This document shows positions 60,127 through 64,000 of a stretch of 64,000 bases of DNA, in pieces (the first letter of the stretch is position 1; each line of letters starts with the position of its first letter). The position numbers and the translations under genes were made by a program. The notes below the pieces were generated by a model. That model saw only the letters and a program-made list of their open reading frames with translations. It did no database searches and was not told where the DNA came from. This DNA is from Wyeomyia smithii (taxonomy: Eukaryota; Arthropoda; Insecta; Diptera; Culicidae). Where the stretch lies: the NCBI RefSeq assembly GCF_029784165.1, contig NC_073696.1, forward strand, positions 111,136,665-111,200,664, written 5' to 3'.

Positions 60127-61120
60127 GGCTCATTTCAAGATGGCTTGACAAAGTTTTTTTTTAATTCTTTTAGCACCAATATTTAGTGGTTAATTTGTGG
60201 TTTCGAAATCCAATTTGTGGTAATTTGTGGTTGAGTAATTTCTGAGAAGTTTTCAGAAAACTGAGTCAAGCCATCTCTGAAAATGATTTCGCTTCAAATG
60301 AATCGGACAACGATGATATATAAATCAATCGAAAGCACTGAATTTGTGGTTCACGAAAATGTAGTTTTTGTAGGCATACTTCATATTAAAAAAATTAAAA
60401 AACTATTATTTAAATTTTTGAACATTGTTTACCTCTTGTTGTCAACACCGACCGTACGCGCGGCGTTGGATGAGCATAGTACTGGCACCTGCCGAAGTTA
60501 GTGCTAGTGTGTTATCTAGAACATATCGACAGTCGTGCATGTATCGAATTTTAATTCTAGTCAGGACTCACACCTTTGGGCATTTACCATGCGTTTCAAC
60601 CGTTCCTTACAGTAATTCCCACTTTCACACTATTCATCTGACAACTGTGATTCGATGTCCGTTATATACGTATTTATACATAGAGAGACCTGTCAGTTTA
60701 ACCTTATATACCGATTGACCTTGATCTTGACAAAGTGCCGTTGGTATTCAGTTTGTTTGTTTTTCTTAGAAACCAGGCTGCATTATGAAAAGAATTCATT
60801 GCAAGGTAGGTACTTTTGAAATAACATTTATTCGATATTTTATCGTTTCTGGAATGTGCTATTACAGTAGTGTTTAGAAAATGAGAAATGTTGTGTTATA
60901 AAACTAAATGGATATCATTTTTCCGTAAATGAGAAGTTTTTGCTGGAAAACAAGAAATAACTGACGAAGAAAAACACGCATTCAACGTTGCAGTTTGATT
61001 ATCTATTCGATAAACCAATGCTTGCGGACATTACATCAGATTAAAATTCAACAAGCGATAGAGGAGGGCTTGAATTTTCTCAAGCAAAACAAAATTAAGT
61101 TATTGTAGTGTTAAATATCA

Positions 61121-61330
61121 GCCTCCCAGCTGGTCTCGAGGTACGATGCTGGCCTAACAAGCCAGTTGTCGAAGGTTCGAGTCTCGGCTCGGGAGAGACT
61201 GTTAGTGTTAGTAGGATCGTAGCGCTGGCCTCGCAATTGTCCTGTACACTTAACAGTTGGCTGCGAAGTCTGTGTATAATAAACAGATGGTCGAGTTCCG
61301 AATCGGAATGTAGCACCAAGGCTTTGCTTC
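61121..61330 (+). mobile_element. tRNA-Val-type SINE in the left arm of the palindrome
   Basis: Perfect 15-bp TSD TAGTGTTAAATATCA (61106-61120, 61331-61345). Starts GCCTCCCAGCTGGTCTCGAGG, anticodon loop CTAACAA, B box GGTTCGAGTCT, ends CAAGGCTTTGCTTC. The best-defined copy, 210 bp, and useful as the family reference. The right arm shows the empty site near 62925-62942. Confidence 0.92.
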
Positions 61331-61420
61331 TAGTGTTAAATATCATTAGAAGTATAACGGCGAAGCAAGATTTTATTTGTGTTTGTTTTTTAGTTTAAGT
61401 GTGAGTATAAGGTTACATAA

Positions 61421-61771
61421 GAGCGGGGGCCTAGTGTGGTTGGTAACGTCTCCGCCAACCACGCCCGACGCCTGGGTTCGAATCCCACCGCCGACATAGG
61501 TGTCGATGGTTGTGAGGTGGCGTGATCCACTCACAACCAACTCAACTGGTCTAGATTCAATCCTAGCCGACACCGGGAGATTTTCTGAGGCGAAAAATCT
61601 CTGGGATCACGCCTTCCATCGCACGAGGAAGTAAAGCCGTTGGCGCCGGTCCGTTAATAAACGGGTCGTGAGTTAGGGTCCTGGGTGTGGAGTCGCCTCC
61701 CTGGGCGTCGGTGATTGGCCACAACAGTGGCGGAACTAGACCGACGGAAAATAAGCGAGAATAAAAAAAAA
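61421..61771 (+). mobile_element. Second-family (Feilai-like) SINE, full length, 351 bp
   Basis: Perfect 15-bp TSD TATAAGGTTACATAA (61406-61420, 61772-61786). tRNA-like head GCGGGGGCCTAGTGTGGTTG, B box GGTTCGAATCCC, A-rich end ATAAAAAAAAA. The right arm carries the empty site near 62853-62867. Confidence 0.9.
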
Positions 61772-61973
61772 TATAAGGTTACATAATAAATCACAGAAAA
61801 AAAATGTTTCGCGTGGTTTTTCTAGTTCTGATTTCTGAAAAATTCGGTCGAAATATTCGGTGAGTTTTCTAGATTGTGCTTTTTAATAAGTGGAAGTTTT
61901 GACTGGAATGTTTTTGATCCACCCAGTAGAGCAACATAGCGAGTGTATTGAAGAATTGGCAAACGCATTATTA

Positions 61974-62182
61974 AAAGCAAAGCCTTGGAGCTACATTCCA
62001 ATTCGGAACTTGACCCTCTGTTTCTTAATACACAGACTTCGCAGCCGACTATTTAGTGTACAGGACAATTGCGGGGCTAGCGCTACGATCCTACTGATAC
62101 TAACAGGCTCTCCCGAGACGAGACTCGAACCTACGACGACTGGCTTGTTAGGCCAGCATCGTACCTCGAGACCATCTGGGAG
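61974..62182 (-). mobile_element. tRNA-Val-type SINE in the palindrome centre
   Basis: Inverted copy: complement reads CTCCCAGATGGTCTCGAGG, loop CTAACAA, B box GGTTCGAGTCT, end CCAAGGCTTTGCTTTT. Short TSD ATTATTA (61967-61973, 62183-62189). Two spurious frames run through it. Confidence 0.85.
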
Positions 62183-62470
62183 ATTATTATATGGCTTAAA
62201 TTTCCAGACAACTATTTTCAATCGAGGAATCATCTCTAATTTATACCCGGGTTAAATGCGCAAGGACTTGCATGCAAGTCAGCTATCAAGTTACGTAGTG
62301 AAAATAAATTTAAAATTTCTTTTAATTGAAAACGAACTCTAATACATCAGAAAACTGTTAAAAAAACAATTTCACTTTCATCTGGAGAATTTATTTAAGA
62401 AATTTCTGGTAGCGACCACAAACATTGAGTGTGTAGGTCACAAGTAGAGTAGGCAAATTTATAACAAAAT

Positions 62471-62794
62471 CGAATTTCCCAAGACCGGCCAGCCTAGCGG
62501 AAAATTGTGAGTAGGAGCGAATGTTTGTCTACTGGTGATTCCATATTCCTGAAAATATCATTTTTGGTAATTTCCTTATAGTAGAGTAGTAGTCGAATAA
62601 GTGACCTATATACGTATATGAGGCAAATTATTGAAAAAATCGAATTTCCCAAGATCGGCCGGCCTAGCGGAAAATTGTGAGTATGAGCGAATGTTGGTCT
62701 ACTGGTGGGTCACCATTCCTGAAAATATCATTTTTGGGAATTTCCTTATAGTGGAGTAGTAGTCGAATGGTACGGTCACTTATTCGACTACTAC
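62471..62794. repeat. Tandem pair (period 170 bp) with an inner inverted repeat
   Basis: CGAATTTCCCAAGACCGGCC at 62471 and CGAATTTCCCAAGATCGGCC at 62641 open two units of about 135 bp sharing AGCGGAAAATTGTGAGTA and CCTGAAAATATCATTTTTGG. GTAGTAGTCGAATAAGTGACC-type DNA at about 62586-62606 is inverted at 62774-62794. Confidence 0.85.
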
Positions 62795-64000
62795 TGTTGC
62801 TCTCTCAGAACTAGAAAAACCACGCGAAACATTTTTTTTCTGTGATTTATTATGTAACCTTATACTCACACTTAAACTAAAAAACAAACACAAATAAAAT
62901 CTTGCTTCGCCGTTTTACTTCTAATGATATTTAACACTACAATAACTTAATTTTATTCTGCTTGAGAAAATTCAAGCACTCCTCTATCCCTTGTTGAATT
63001 TTAATCTAATGTAATGTCCGCAAGCATTGGGTTATCGAATAGATAATCAAACTGCAACGTTGAATCCGTGTTTTTCTTCGTCAGTTATTTCTTGTTTTCC
63101 AGCAAAAACTTCTCATTTACGGAAAAATGATATCCATTTAGTTTTTATAACACAACATTTTTCATTTTCTAAACACTACTGTAATAGCACATTCCAGAAA
63201 CGATAAAATATCGAATAAATCTTATTTCAGAAGTACTTACCTTGCAATGAATTCTTTTCATAATGCAGCCTGGTTGCTAAGAAAAACAAACAAACTGAAT
63301 ACCAACGGCATTTCCTAGGGCACTTTGTCATGATCAAGGTCAATCGGTATATAAGGTTAAACTGACAGGTCTCTCTATGTATAAATACGTATATAACGGA
63401 CATCGAATCACAGTTGTCAGATGAATAGTGTGAAAGTGGTAATTACTGTAGGGAACGGTTGAAACGCATGGTAAATGTCCAAAGGTGTGAGTTCAATTCT
63501 GAGAATTGAAATTCGATACATGAACGACTGTCGATATGTTCTAGATAACACACTAGCACTAACTTCGGCAGGTGCCAGTACTATGCTCATCCAACGCCGC
63601 GCGTACGGTCGGTGTTGACAACAAGAGGTAAACAATGTTCAAAAATTTAAATAATAGTTTTTTATTTTTTTTATTATGAAGTATGCCTACAAAAACTACA
63701 TTTTCGTTAACCACAAATTAAGAGCTTTCGATTGATGTATATATCATCGTTGTCCGATTCATTTGAAGCGAAATCATTTTCAGAGATGGCTTGACTCAGT
63801 TTTCTGAAAATTTCTCAGAAATTACTCAACCACAAATTACCACAAATTGGATTTCGAAACCACAAATTAACCACTAAATATTGGTGCTAAAAGAATAAAA
63901 AAAAAACTTTGTCAAGCCATCTTGAAATGAGCCCCACATTTGACGTGGAAAGTGCGGTGTGTAAAATGTTTACGAACCATACGAAATTTTTAGAATTTAT

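Larger units (their letters stand above)
60127..63933. mobile_element. Giant palindromic element, about 1.1-kb arms
   Basis: Left arm 60127-61831 and right arm 62805-63933 are near-identical complements. Outer end is GGCTCATTTCAAGATGGC; inner end is TTTTTCTAGTTCTGA. Left minus its two SINEs and their duplicated targets is about 1114 bp against 1129 bp on the right. Subterminal ATTTGTGGTT units repeat near 60185-60235 and in the mirror position. The centre (61832-62804) holds an inverted SINE and a tandem repeat. No coding frame; mirrored frames containing CCQHRPYARRWMSI are palindrome shadows. No flanking TSD seen, so the class is open. Confidence 0.8.

Noticed and set aside
60425..60718. 97-codon frame with a near-identical mirror at 63417-63635
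   Set aside because: The pair exists because the palindrome arms are complementary; no motif or codon bias supports a gene.

Overview
The window looks like repeat-dense intergenic DNA from a mosquito genome, most likely culicine (Aedes-like). This is inferred from the make-up: tRNA-derived SINEs, I-type LINEs with an RNase H domain, a DD37D mariner, TA- and TTAA-flanked MITEs, a solo LTR and spliced ORFs. I see no convincing host gene, rRNA, functional tRNA, operon or CRISPR array. Nearly all recognisable sequence is mobile DNA, and much of it is nested, so insertion order can be read from target-site duplications (TSDs).

Layout. 1-6.8 kb: mostly unassigned, with an hAT-like element inside a fold-back retroposon-like unit flanked by a 15-bp repeat. 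6.84-10.92 kb: a 4-kb satellite alternating a hexamer and an octamer. 11.0-12.1 kb: a MITE nested in an older repeat. 13.15-19.68 kb: a tRNA-Val-type SINE split by a 6.3-kb DNA element (called here the CACGGGTA element, copy 1). 19.7-24.9 kb: unassigned. 24.9-27.4 kb: a decayed LINE. 28.0-29.3 kb: a mariner with one internal stop. 29.6-31.3 kb: a solo LTR and two MITEs. 32.6-34.6 kb: a 2-kb palindromic element. 35.56-47.82 kb: CACGGGTA copy 2, swollen to 12.3 kb by a pogo-like element that itself holds a full-length LINE (LINE A), plus a SINE/MITE block. 50.8-57.6 kb: a SINE in a direct repeat and a second full-length LINE (LINE B). 58.3-58.8 kb: a SINE fused to a LINE tail. 60.1-63.9 kb: a 3.8-kb palindrome with about 1.1-kb arms, one arm carrying two later SINEs.

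The most unusual object is the CACGGGTA family. Two copies have exact ends (CACGGGTA...TACCCGTG), 2-bp TSDs and ATGA-rich subterminal DNA. Both carry on the minus strand the same decayed reading frames, including a cysteine-rich zinc-finger-like block, and share in-frame stops. Copy 2 also carries a short two-exon reading frame that stays open when the nested 6.8-kb insertion is mentally removed. I do not recognise the encoded protein. The only long uninterrupted CDS in the window is ORF1 of LINE B; the LINE A ORF2 is open for 1061 codons before it breaks in RNase H.
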